NCBI RefSeq assembly: GCF_001949145.1
Contig: NW_019091678.1
Location: 200,782 to 213,071 of the forward strand
Origin: Acanthaster planci
Lineage: Eukaryota > Echinodermata > Asteroidea > Valvatida > Acanthasteridae
Length of the DNA: 12,290 nucleotides
Direction of reading: 5' to 3'
How positions within the stretch are numbered: position 1 is the stretch's first letter; every line of letters begins with the position of its first letter. The position numbers were made by a program, and so were the translations under genes. The notes below the pieces were generated by a model. That model did not search any database. It saw only the letters and a program-made list of their open reading frames with translations, and was not told the origin of the DNA. This document shows, piece by piece, positions 1 through 8,905 of the stretch.

Positions 1-542
1 TTAATCGATTCCTATTGGTCAAGAGTCTGTGTGTGCCGCAACACGCAGAACTCGCCACACCTGCGCCAATTCCATATAAGGAGATTCTTCTGGACTACTT
101 GCACAAGAATACCCCATCCATTTCATGGTATATATACCACAAAATGGATTGGGGTGTTTGGGAAATTAGAAGTAAAATTCTTGAATAAAATCCTTGGAAA
201 TTTATCGTATATTGACCTCTTTTGATTTTCTGACTAACATGGTATTTATAAATGGGAATATTATGTGCTTGGCTGGTCTTGATGTTTAAGACCAACTAAA
301 AAGAACAGACTTGACTAATGCCTGAGCTGCAGTTGAATGCATTATCAGCGTTCCTTTAAGACAATATACCTGGCCATACAAGTATGCATCTTAAATGTCA
401 GGTTCTCTAGCATTAACAAAGGTTGTATGAGATGTCCAACTTTTATTACTTAAAGTTGGTGGTATTCTTGTGATTCTGCCTTTGACGCTCTAAGATCCAG
501 CTGTACAAGTTTTCACTTTTGTCTGGTTCCCCCCCCCCACAG
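1..542 (+). other. Upstream SBNO intron (partial)
   Basis: No strawberry notch exon or other coding signal is visible. The following exon begins with two bases of a split codon, so another exon must lie upstream, outside the window. The 3' end has a pyrimidine stretch with ten consecutive C (529-538). Confidence 0.6.
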
Positions 543-689
543 ATTCCAGCAACATGTCCAAGTTCTTGAACCGCATCCTGGGCATGGAGGTGGAGATGCA
601 GAACCAGCTCTTTGCCTACTTCACTGCCACCCTGGATGCCATCGTCCAGCAAGCCAAGAGAGACGGCAAATATGACATGGGGATCCTGG
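543..689 (+). CDS. sno/SBNO1: SBNO exon a: end of helicase C lobe
   Basis: The acceptor is a run of ten C followed by ACAG at 539-542. The first two bases (AT) finish a codon begun in the previous exon, off the window. It encodes [20 protein letters not shown] and continues to GKYDMGIL, a highly conserved strawberry notch block. It ends in phase 1 at G689, before GTAGGT. The following 523-bp intron carries a MITE copy (966-1166). Confidence 0.92.
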
Positions 690-3600
690 GTAGGTAAATG
701 ATTGGTTGAAACCCTTGTTAGGGTCTCCATGTGACGAGAGACCAACCCAAGAGGTACCAAAGGACCCCCCCAAGTCTTTGCCATGTTTGTATCTTCCTCT
801 TCATCATAATTTTTAAACATTACTATCAGAACCAAATGAAATAACCAACCTGTGACCTTTTAAACAACGCCTTTTATGTGTAGTTATAAGAATGGAGGTT
901 TATCCAAATACAGTTTCAAATTACTCATCAGAAATTACCCAAAATGATTTTGAATTCTTTCTGATCAATGTTGTAGTCGAGACCACTTCAGACCTTTGCA
1001 AGCCCACACAAGACCTTTAGTCTGAATTCAAGTCACAAGCTATTCAAATGAACTGCAACAAAAGCATTCCTTTGTCATTCTTTACTTTGTTACTTGTGAC
1101 TGGTCTTGTGCATGGTCTTGTGTCTGATCTTTTGTCTGGTCTTGTGATGGTCCAACTACAACACTGTTTCTGATTATACATGTCACCTGCCATTTCCAAC
1201 CCTTTCTCACAGACATTGGATCAATGGCCCAAGGTCAAAAGGTCAGGAAGCTTCAGACGCAGACGTTTGTGCGAGAGTTCTCAACAGGCACAGTGCACAC
1301 AGAACTACACAAGGTCAGGTTATAAATCATTTAAAATCACTTGAAATTGTCCTCGTTGTTGTGAAGGGTGCCCTCTATAGTTATGCATTGAGCTCGTAGT
1401 CAGCTGCCTTTGACCGCTATTTATGCATGTGAAGAACGTTCCTCAGTGTCTTGTTCAATGTTTGCAACAGAATGGATCCCCTCATTGAGGAAAACAAATT
1501 GGTTGCCAGAGGACCATGGAAATGGTTTCCATAATCATACGATGATGGCAACTTTTTTATGTTACGTTTGCAAAAAACATGAAAAACTGTGTCCTGCATA
1601 GCTGCGATGGTATCAAAGGCCTTTGGAAAGAACTTAAACTTCATTTGAATAGAAATATTTGTTAGTCATTTCAGTAAACCCAAATTCCAGTAGTTTTGTA
1701 AGCATAGAATTGCGAGGAGTGTTTTTAAGTCTGTAATCTTAATCCTCTTGTCTTTTTCGCTGTGAAATGTTACTCCTCCTAGTGTAGCTTGTTGGTAGAT
1801 TTTAAAAGATGTCTGAGCTGGCAAGCAGGAGGTAATATGTTTAAGTCAAACCTGGGCAAACGTACTGCCATGAAATCATTAGATATATGAAGGCGAACCC
1901 TCAGCAATTAAGATACGTCTTGTCTTGCACTTTGGTTTTACTCCCATTTTTGCCACTTCTGACAATTAGTAGGGTTTCATCTTCTGCTCAGGTAAGCCAG
2001 GAGAGAGGACTGTCATGGGACAATGCGTTGGACATGTGGAGCGCCCTCACCAAGGCAGAGGAAGGATTCTACATCTCATCACAGGTGAGTTGGAAGGCAA
2101 ACCCACATGTCAGTAGAATAGGCCGTTCTTTCATTAATTCCTAAATTTATTTTTTTCAGGCAGTTTTCCTGATTTGCCAAAATTCTGCCATTGCAAAAAA
2201 GAGTAACACAAAGCATTTATTTTCCACCAGTAAAAAAAAAGATTTATTCTTCTCTGAACTGAATTTTTTTGTTTCAAGTGTCTAATCATGTGCCATGGTG
2301 CCTTTCAGAATTGTGTATTCTCAGAACCGGACAAAGAAAAAATCATGTCACCTGCTTACATTATAATAACTTAACAAGTGTGTTTTTTTTATCTATTGCC
2401 GCTGACTGAATGTTTGTTCAGTTTCTGGCCAGCGATGGAGTTGAAACCATCACAAAACCATTCACAAGAACGGTCCCATGACAAGATGCGGCCATTCACA
2501 AGAAACAGTGCGAAAAGTTGACTGAGGGATGCTTTCGTTGCAGTTCAGTTGATCCGCTTGTGATTTGATTTCAGTGTGGAGGTCTTGTTTTAACTTTGTG
2601 ATGATCTTACGGTGGGCCTGAGAGGCTGAAACCACAACACTGCTTTTGACGTAAAGCTGTTTGGTTGGAACTAAAGAGAGAATGTCAAAGCAGTCAATAT
2701 TTCTCTTCTTTTTTCTCCTCTTTTGTACTCTGTAGCCAACCAACAACAGGCGGACGGCAGTGCTGGTCAAGTACGGCACGACCACTAACGCCATCAAGAA
2801 GAAGTTGTGTCACGTGTACAAGCCCAACATCGGCTTGCAGGTTAGTCGAAGGCCCCAGCGGCAAAAACAAGAACTATTAAGATTGCAGCCTGACAGCGGT
2901 ATGTGAATTTGCAGCAGAAGTGGTCCTACAGGGAATATATTTTCAAGTTTTTTTTTCAGTGATTTCATCGAATTTATCCCACTGCTGTGAAAACGACTGA
3001 AATGTTGATAGTGGAGGATTGTAAACAGACTCAGATATTTTTTTCGTCTGTTAGTCTCTTTTATATATTTTTCTCTGGGGGGGTTGTTTGGTTTTTTGGT
3101 GAATGTATACTGTTCAAGTATCAATATTTATTTCCCATAATCACATGACAAGAAGGCACCCTCTGTTAACCTTTATTTGTAATGAATTAAGCATCTCTAT
3201 TAATAATCTGGTGAAGACAGAATGCAATCATACAAACCATTGTTGATCCTCAGTTTTACTTGCAATGCGACTTTCCACAAATGTAATCTCTGGCTTCACC
3301 TCCCTGCTCGTCAAAATCATCATCTTCCTGAAACATAGGCCAAGATCTTTCATGTTTGTCTGGGATCAGAGCACAGCTTTGAATGGCTCTTTTGTCGTCT
3401 TAAAGGGGAAGATGGAGAGCTTGTCAGACTTGAGTAAGAAGTATCACAAGGTACTACCAGATGGAGCCCAGGTGGCCTGGGAAGCCCAGTACAGTGCCGC
3501 CGAGATCCTCTGCAGTCATGCTTACTGGTAAGACCACTGCTTGGTCAGGAACCACTGACTAGGGAAGCCCAGTTTGATAGAACGGCTAGCAAAAGCAGAG

Positions 3601-4808
3601 AGGCGGCGCTTACCATCTGCTGCTACCTCAGCACTGTATAAAGTGTCATAAAAATTTAGAGGTTGCCATGAGGAATGATGTACAGATACTATTCAAATGA
3701 CTCTGACAGTTTAGTATTTGTGGAATTGGTCTGTCTATCAAAAGTTGGAAGTAATATTTTGCCCTTTTTGAACTTTTAAAAATTCTTGGCCAAGTTTGAT
3801 ACCGTAGGCAAGCGGTTAAACAATAATAGAAATGTTAAGAAAGAATTCACACTATTCAAAAGTCGGCCATATTGAATTGAAAATAGGGTTAACATTTTTA
3901 TTTTGGTAAATGAAGAATAAAATGAAAGCAGGGCAGAAAATTTGTTTTTGAAAGGACAAGGCAATTTCTCATTTGCAAAGGGCACTTGTATTGGAAAAAT
4001 CGACTTGTCTATGGGGACATTTCAAAGGGCATTGAGGCAAAGACCAGGGGCATCAAGGCAATGGCCTCCAATGCCTCTTTGAAGTTCCTGCCCTGATAAA
4101 AGCAATGAAATAAAAGTTCATTCCAAATCAATTTCGTTTATACTGATGAATGATTTAAAGTTTGTGATTTATTATATCTTAATATTTTAAGCATCTTTAG
4201 AAAAATAAAAAACGAAAGTGAGGCATTGAAGCTAAAATAGTCTGGCACCACCCCATTCGACAGATAACACAGAATCAGATAGATTCTGGGAACATGATTG
4301 AAATTACTCCCTCGTTAAATACAAACTGCAGGCGAGACAGCTGCAAGAAGGTCTTAGTTGGACTGCCCTGTGAGATCGGTCTGCGACGCCGCAACTACTA
4401 TATCCTGGCCGGCTCGGTGCTGAGCGTGTGGGACCGCGTGGAGAAGATCTTGGCCACGCAGCCAGGACCCGCCTCCAAGATGCAGATACTCCGCCTCCAG
4501 ACTGACGACGGTTCCAAGATTGTCGGTGAGTTCCAAGCCCACATTTCTATGTTTCAGGATACTGTCGCACTTTCATTTGATTTAAGATGAGATGAGCTTA
4601 GTTCAATTCCAGTGAGTGAAACGGTGCGGGAAAAAAAGGATTTCTAGATGATGGTGATATCTTAAAGTTAATATTCTTGCTTTGTTTTACTTTCCAAGGT
4701 ATCATGATACCCAGCAACTGCATTGTAGCTGTGCGCAATTCATTGCTAGAGGGTGCCCACACCTACGTGGACAACTTCGAAGACAATGAAATAATCACAC
4801 TGGACTAA
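543..4808 (+). CDS. sno/SBNO1: Strawberry notch homologue, C-terminal part (7 exons)
   Basis: Joined exons 543-689, 1213-1313, 1992-2084, 2736-2840, 3406-3527, 4332-4525 and 4699-4808 give 289 residues and a TAA stop; the N-terminal part lies before the window. Strawberry notch proteins are nuclear DExD/H-helicase-like co-regulators linked to Notch and other signalling. Recognisable family blocks, in order, are [18 protein letters not shown] and GKYDMGIL (end of the C-terminal helicase lobe), QERGLSW with DGFY-like [15 protein letters not shown], the CSHAYW block, [19 protein letters not shown] with [12 protein letters not shown], and [17 protein letters not shown]. The helicase ATP-binding motifs are not in the window. 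All introns are GT-AG and all phases match. The protein ends 35 residues after the KIVG block with an acidic tail, shorter than the Gln-rich end I recall for vertebrate SBNO1. I cannot separate SBNO1 from SBNO2; a single ancestral gene is likely in an invertebrate. Confidence 0.94.
966..1166 (-). mobile_element. hAT-like MITE, copy A (inverted relative to B and C)
   Basis: This is a 201-bp non-autonomous element in an SBNO intron. The ends are CAATGTTGTAGTCGAGACC and, on the opposite strand, CAGTGTTGTAGTTGGACC, which form terminal inverted repeats. It is flanked by a perfect 8-bp direct repeat, TTTCTGAT, at 958-965 and 1167-1174. An 8-bp duplication with CAGTG-type ends is typical of the hAT superfamily. 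The inside has no transposase and carries several CACAAGACC motifs near the ends. The core at 1014-1101 is nearly identical, in reverse complement, to 5401-5488 of copy C. The strand given is relative to B and C. Confidence 0.85.
1213..1313 (+). CDS. sno/SBNO1: SBNO exon b
   Basis: The acceptor is CTCACAG. The first codon, G|AC (Asp), restores the family sequence GILD. It encodes [14 protein letters not shown] then [15 protein letters not shown], matching the linker that leads into the post-helicase domain. It ends in phase 0 at AAG|GTCAGG. The following 678-bp intron (1314-1991) shows no repeat or coding signal that I can see. Confidence 0.9.
1992..2084 (+). CDS. sno/SBNO1: SBNO exon c (93 nt, opens with GTAAGC)
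   Basis: It encodes [20 protein letters not shown] and [11 protein letters not shown], 31 residues matching the conserved ERG-SW and GFY block. It follows TTCTGCTCAG, and its own first six bases are GTAAGC, coding Val-Ser in register with the family. The length is a multiple of three and both boundaries are phase 0. The donor is CAG|GTGAGT. The next intron, 2085-2735 (651 bp), contains a MITE copy at 2430-2642. Confidence 0.9.
2430..2642 (+). mobile_element. hAT-like MITE, copy B (degraded)
   Basis: This 213-bp element lies in the intron before exon d. The left end reads CAGCGATGGAGTTGAAACC then ATCACAAAACC, a mutated form of the family end. The right end is ACAACACTG, the same as copy A. 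The internal GATGCTTTCGTTGCAGTTCA and GCTTGTGATTTGA match copy C. Flanks TTTCTGGC (2422-2429) and CTTTTGAC (2643-2650) agree at 5 of 8 bases, all differences being transitions, which fits a decayed target-site duplication. This is the most diverged of the three copies. Confidence 0.75.
2736..2840 (+). CDS. sno/SBNO1: SBNO exon d
   Basis: A long pyrimidine tract (about 2701-2730) leads to TGTAG at 2731-2735. It encodes [20 protein letters not shown] and then [15 protein letters not shown], matching the family's NN-KTA-LVK and VY-PN-G segments. It starts and ends in phase 0, with donor CAG|GTTAGT. The next intron (2841-3405, 565 bp) shows no clear element. Confidence 0.9.
3406..3527 (+). CDS. 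sno/SBNO1: SBNO exon e
   Basis: The acceptor is TCTTAAAG, a weak pyrimidine tract, but this position gives the family's expected spacing (13 residues from the preceding Gln to KKY). It encodes [17 protein letters not shown] and continues through [14 protein letters not shown]. It ends in phase 2 inside the Trp codon (TG|G), at TG|GTAAGA. The next intron (3528-4331, 804 bp) holds a GC-richer hairpin at 4024-4080. Confidence 0.88.
4024..4080. repeat. GC-richer hairpin repeat in SBNO intron
   Basis: The arms AAAGGGCATTGAGGC (4024-4038) and GCCTCCAATGCCTCTTT (4064-4080) are reverse complements with two single-base gaps. A related motif, CAAAGGGCAC, sits at about 3977, and GGCAGGGCATTGGAGGC recurs at about 11270-11285. 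It is probably part of a dispersed repeat. Its full extent and class are unknown. Confidence 0.5.
4332..4525 (+). CDS. sno/SBNO1: SBNO exon f: GLxCEIGLR / LSVW block
   Basis: This is the longest exon here, at 194 nt. Its first G completes the Trp codon. It encodes [20 protein letters not shown], then [20 protein letters not shown] and [16 protein letters not shown], the best conserved stretch of the C-terminal strawberry notch domain. It ends in phase 1 at GTCG|GTGAGT. It is visibly richer in GC than the flanking introns. The next intron is short, 4526-4698 (173 bp). Confidence 0.93.
4699..4808 (+). CDS. sno/SBNO1: SBNO last coding exon and stop
   Basis: The acceptor is CTTTCCAAG. GT completes the Gly codon, and [18 protein letters not shown] follows, the family's IVG-IPANC region, then a short acidic tail ([13 protein letters not shown]) and TAA at 4806-4808. 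No downstream continuation is needed to close the frame. The tail after the SNC block is not one I recognise from vertebrate homologues. Confidence 0.9.
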
Positions 4809-7030
4809 ACTACAGTTATTGAGGCTGGACTGAACCACAGATTCTCGTCTTTGCGGTTAACAGTCTGACACCTTGCTGCTATCCTCAAGGGAGACGGCCA
4901 TGCCCATGGTCATTGTAGAGCTGGCCTCCCAGTACCAGCTCCGTGACTTTGTGAGGACATTTCTTCAGACAAAATAATGAAACCCATCCCAGGAGAGGAC
5001 TAAAATGAACCTGATGTTCACGCACCTTACTAAGGCCCTGAGATGATGACGTCACGTCACAGTACTAGAGATTGTTACCTGAAACTGGCTGTCCGTTTGT
5101 TTTAAGGCAGGTTCACACTTCAAGCAAACGCGAATGCACAGAAAATTTCAACCACAAAACGTTTGTTTCTAAATTAACTTGAGTTGAAATTTATGCAGCT
5201 TTTGTGAATTGGAGGAAAGAGTATTTGATATGACGTCTCAGTTCCGCATTTGTGTTCACTTTCCATATGCCCACTATGAACAGTCCTTTTCCTTGTACCC
5301 GCGGTGATCTTCAGTTCATAGTAGTGTTGCAGTAGAGACTATCACAAGACCATTCATGAGACCAGACACACGACCATGCACAAAATTATTTCACAAGACC
5401 AGTCACAAGTAACAGGGTACAGAATGACAAAGGAATGCTTTTGTTGCAGTTCATTAGAATAGCTTGTGACTTGAAGTCAGACTGAAGGGATTGTAGGGTC
5501 TTGTTGGGTCTTGTGATGGTTTTAATACAACTCTGGGTTGTAGTCCCCCAAACCCCCTGGTGATTTTCACTGAACAAGTCACACAATCACGATCAGTCTG
5601 ACTTCAGTGGAAGCCAGCAAGTCACCTGCCCTGAACCTTGTCATCATGCCAGTGGATATAACAGGCCGGTTCCCATCTGTTCCCCTCTAGTCATCATTGC
5701 ACACAGGCCATCACAAGACAGCACCAGTCTGCTCAGACCAGATTCGGGGAGCAGAGCCAAAGTGTGTCACAGTAGATAGAGCCACATGTTGAGATGCCTA
5801 CTCTTCTCTAGCCAGCTGCCAGCTGGTTACAAGTGACTTCTTCCTTTTTGTCCCAATTTTTTGTTTGATTTCTGTCTTGTTTAGCGGGACTGATGAAACA
5901 TGCCTTCTCTGGTTGTTAGGCATGGTTTTAAGAGGTTGAATTTCCTCCAATTATGTATTCGGGAAGAGGCAATCATAACTTCAATACTTTATGTTAGCTA
6001 GTGGCACCCAAAAACTGTGTACCAACCTGTGTCATCAGAAACCAACAACTCGAGTATATTTGAGGGATGGTTTCTCTTCGGAATTGAAATTGGCAAGCTT
6101 GCCAAGCCAAAGACTTCTGTTGTAACACCCAGAAGGTTGGCCATTCAGATTGCCCTTTAAATAAGTTGTGATGTTGTTCTGTTGTCATGTTAAAACATAC
6201 TTAATTTGTTAACCATGAAAAGATTTGAGAGCAGCTTTGAAAATATACATTCCCCAAAAACCAGTGTTATTGTTGCCTCATTGATCCCTGTTAACCGTAG
6301 TCTTAGGATGTTCACAGAAGCAAAACATAGCAGTGAACCACTGATAGCCAAGCCAATTTTTGGGCTGTTTAAAGCCCATACGCCCTTAGCAGGAGTACCC
6401 CCTTCATTCATTGAAACAAGCCATTTGAAATCTTGCAGTCTCCTCTCCCAGACTGGATTGACCTGAAATATATCCAGTGGAAAAGACGGGAGGATCCCTC
6501 TCAAATGTAAGTTGAACTAGAAGAGGGATGTTGTCCAGTTTGGGGTACCTTCATTGATTAAGGAGATCAACTGTAGATGGTGCATTACTTCAGAACTTGC
6601 CTTGTAGAATGTAAATCTAAAGAACCTATTTGAAAAGAGTGTTATCTTCCTTTGTGTATGTTAAACAAAAGGCATGAATATTATTATTTATTCATTTATA
6701 CGTTGTAAATTGGCTTATTTTATCTGAAGCATTTATAACTGCATTCTTTTTCAGTTGATTGAGTTTGATTTACTGTCTTGGATATTTAGTATGTGTGTGT
6801 AGCTCTGTTCAGTTTCTTTTCCATTTTCATTTTGTTTGTTTGCTGACAAAAATCCTAAAACAAAACTAAAAAAAAAAGAAAAAAACAACTGCTGTTGGAT
6901 GGAATCCTTGAATGAAACTGAGTTGGTGTTTTCTTCATTTATTACTGAAAGCAGCATAGCATCCATCCGTACCGAATTCTCAGATTATCACAGTGTAGGA
7001 GAAACATTAAACATGTAATTAAATTCCTAA
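4809..7030 (+). other. Probable SBNO 3' UTR and 3' flank
   Basis: This is non-coding after the TAA. It holds a third MITE copy (5322-5535), then AT-rich sequence with runs of T and A. I see no canonical AATAAA between the stop and 7030. The best poly(A)-signal variants are two ATTAAA hexamers at 7006-7011 and 7018-7023, so the 3' end of the transcript is uncertain. Overlapping open frames on both strands near 6190-6504 show no recognisable protein. Confidence 0.45.
5322..5535 (+). mobile_element. hAT-like MITE, copy C
   Basis: This 214-bp element lies about 0.5 kb after the SBNO stop. The left end is TAGTGTTGCAGTAGAGAC and then TATCACAAGACC. The right end, read on the other strand, is CAGAGTTGTATTAAAACC then ATCACAAGACC, so the inverted repeats reach about 29 bp. 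The core at 5401-5488 matches copy A in reverse complement with few changes. Flanks GTTCATAG (5314-5321) and GGTTGTAG (5536-5543) match at 5 of 8. There is no coding capacity. Confidence 0.8.
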
Positions 7031-8739
7031 CTTTCATGGCTTTTTCTCTTTCTTGCAGTTCCAAAAAGTAATCTTTTATGACCTGATTCCCAAACGTAAA
7101 TATGTAAATACATATATTTTTCTTGAACAAATCAATGCAACAAAATAGGGATTACTTTATACCTGTATGCATATTAATGTGGTAGTTCTAAGAATTCTTA
7201 AAAGAGGGATCCCTGTAACTACGAGGTAGATTTGTCACTAAATATCAGTTCTTGAGATTTCATCATCAGCAACCAGTAAAGAACGCTCATTTGAAAGAGT
7301 CGATTTTCCTGAGATGACCTCCTAGACCTGTCTCCATTCAGTCATTTTTCAGGGGAAATACATGTACATGTATTCTTATTTTTCAGAGACATGATATGAA
7401 TAGACAGTTCCCTTACTTGGATCTTCGGTATGAAAATACTGTGCAGTGTTCCACAATTTTTACTGCTGGGGTGATTTCGTGGAATTGCAAAAGTGTGTAG
7501 CAGGAAATGTGATTTTGTAAAAGGTATGCTTTTTAAGATAGTGAGAAGGAAACTTGGGTGATTAGACAGCACTGGAAAAGTTGCTTTGAAGTTGTATCCG
7601 TGGAACGTGTTTGGTTTTAAAGTTCAACACAGAATGAATATCTTTGGAATATTGCTGTAGCATTGAGACTGCTGGATGGAACCTTCTGTCAAAGATCTTC
7701 ACAATAGTGAAAGGTCAACAGCTAAGGACAACTGTTGACTTTGGGTAACCTTTAATGAGAGAAGACATATTTTAAGTAGTATTAGTAAAAAAAAACACTG
7801 AAAACTGTTGCACATTTTCAAAAATTTGTTTTGTCTGTTTCTCCATTTCATTGGTTAAACATGTTTTAGCGACTTTATCAAGTCAAAGGCTATGTCCTAC
7901 ATTACACAGGATCACCACTTAAAAGAATCAAGGACCTGTCTGATTTTTTTCCTTGCCAGTGGTCACTATGATATGCCAAGATTAAAGATGGACGATTCAC
8001 AAAAGATGGAGAGCATATCTTGAGTGCTTATTTTATTCTTTGTTAATGTCACTTGTCAAACACCACAAGGAGTAGGAAGTGGTGTAGAAAGATTTGTGAT
8101 TTGTGTTCTAGAGCTGGGCTAATGCACATGGTTCTCACAGGAAGCACCAAAAGGAAAGCAAGCTTGTGCGTAAATATTTCCCTTTCTTTCACCCCCCCCC
8201 CGGAAAAATTTTGTTAAAAGTTGGAGATCTTCCCCTCACAAAATGCTGATCTTGCTGACCTACTGTTTGGAAGTTTTTATTTTTTTTCAAATGTAATCAT
8301 TCTGGAAAGGTTTGTACCGATCAGCTTTGGGGATGTCTGTATTTTAAACTATTACATGAGGTCAAATTAACATTCATTTATTCTATATTATTCCTCATTT
8401 GTTGTTATATTTTGATTCATATTTCATATGCTTTACACTGCACTCTTTTCATATCTACATGTATGTCAAATTTGTCAGCTTGGATAGCATTCATTTAACA
8501 TCCTCGTGTGATCTAGGAGTCCTGCCATTGCCACCTTTAATACATGGACCATGATTTCATTTATCTATAACTTCACCTTTAATACGTTTTGGGGGAGTTT
8601 ACATAGAAAAAGAGTACAGTTCTCTGCGATTCCTTTGATTTGATACACATTTTGGTGTGGCAATGAATGAATTGATTGTCAATGATGCGGCTATGAACCC
8701 TTCAATTAAGAAAACGGGTGAAGCTTTAAGCCAAGACTC
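7031..8739. other. Intergenic AT-rich stretch, no gene seen
   Basis: Both strands show only short open frames without family resemblance. Small items are a good 3'-splice-site look-alike (TTTCTCTTTCTTGCAG ending at 7058), TACATGTACATGTA at 7359-7372, an 8-bp hairpin GTCAACAG/CTGTTGAC (7714-7721 and 7732-7739), and a poly-C run near 8191-8201. Confidence 0.5.
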
Positions 8740-8905
8740 CGTGGTGACGTCAGTACGCGAAGCTCGCGCTGCATCGAAAACCCGTTTTCAGAACACGCGC
8801 ACTGCGCGAGACGGACTTCAAACACGTGGGTGCGGTGTGCAGGCCCGGCCCACGTACGTACGTGTACATGTACATGTACACGTGATACTGAGCGGATGGT
8901 GGTCG
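8740..8905 (+). promoter_or_regulatory. CpG-dense cluster with CRE and E-boxes, candidate promoter
   Basis: About 22 CpG dinucleotides fall in 166 bp, while the sequence on either side has very few. It contains a perfect CRE, TGACGTCA (8745-8752), CACGTG E-boxes at about 8823 and 8879, and GCGCACTGCGCG, which resembles an NRF1 site with one extra base. The most likely role is the promoter of the plus-strand gene whose exon lies at 11487. A possible splice donor, CAACAC|GTAAGA, follows at 8957 and could end a non-coding first exon. Strand and target are inferred. An open frame covers the cluster, but it is low-complexity and resembles no protein I know. Confidence 0.4.
8860..8883. repeat. 24-bp perfect palindrome of CACGTG/TACATG units
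   Basis: Positions 8860-8883 read identically on both strands, built from ACGTGTAC, ATGTACAT and GTACACGT. It is preceded by a separate, overlapping 14-bp palindrome, CACGTACGTACGTG (8851-8864). The alternating purine-pyrimidine run could extrude or adopt Z-form DNA. Confidence 0.7.

Noticed and set aside
446-835. 129-codon minus-strand open frame over SBNO exon a
   Set aside because: It is the antisense shadow of a strongly conserved plus-strand exon.
5700-5760. Possible fourth MITE fragment (CCATCACAAGAC)
   Set aside because: Only one short word is shared. No inverted end, core or duplication could be found.
6190-6504. Overlapping open frames on both strands (104 and 86 codons)
   Set aside because: They lie in the SBNO 3' flank, show no recognisable family, have no clear splice partners, and both strands being open at once suggests chance.
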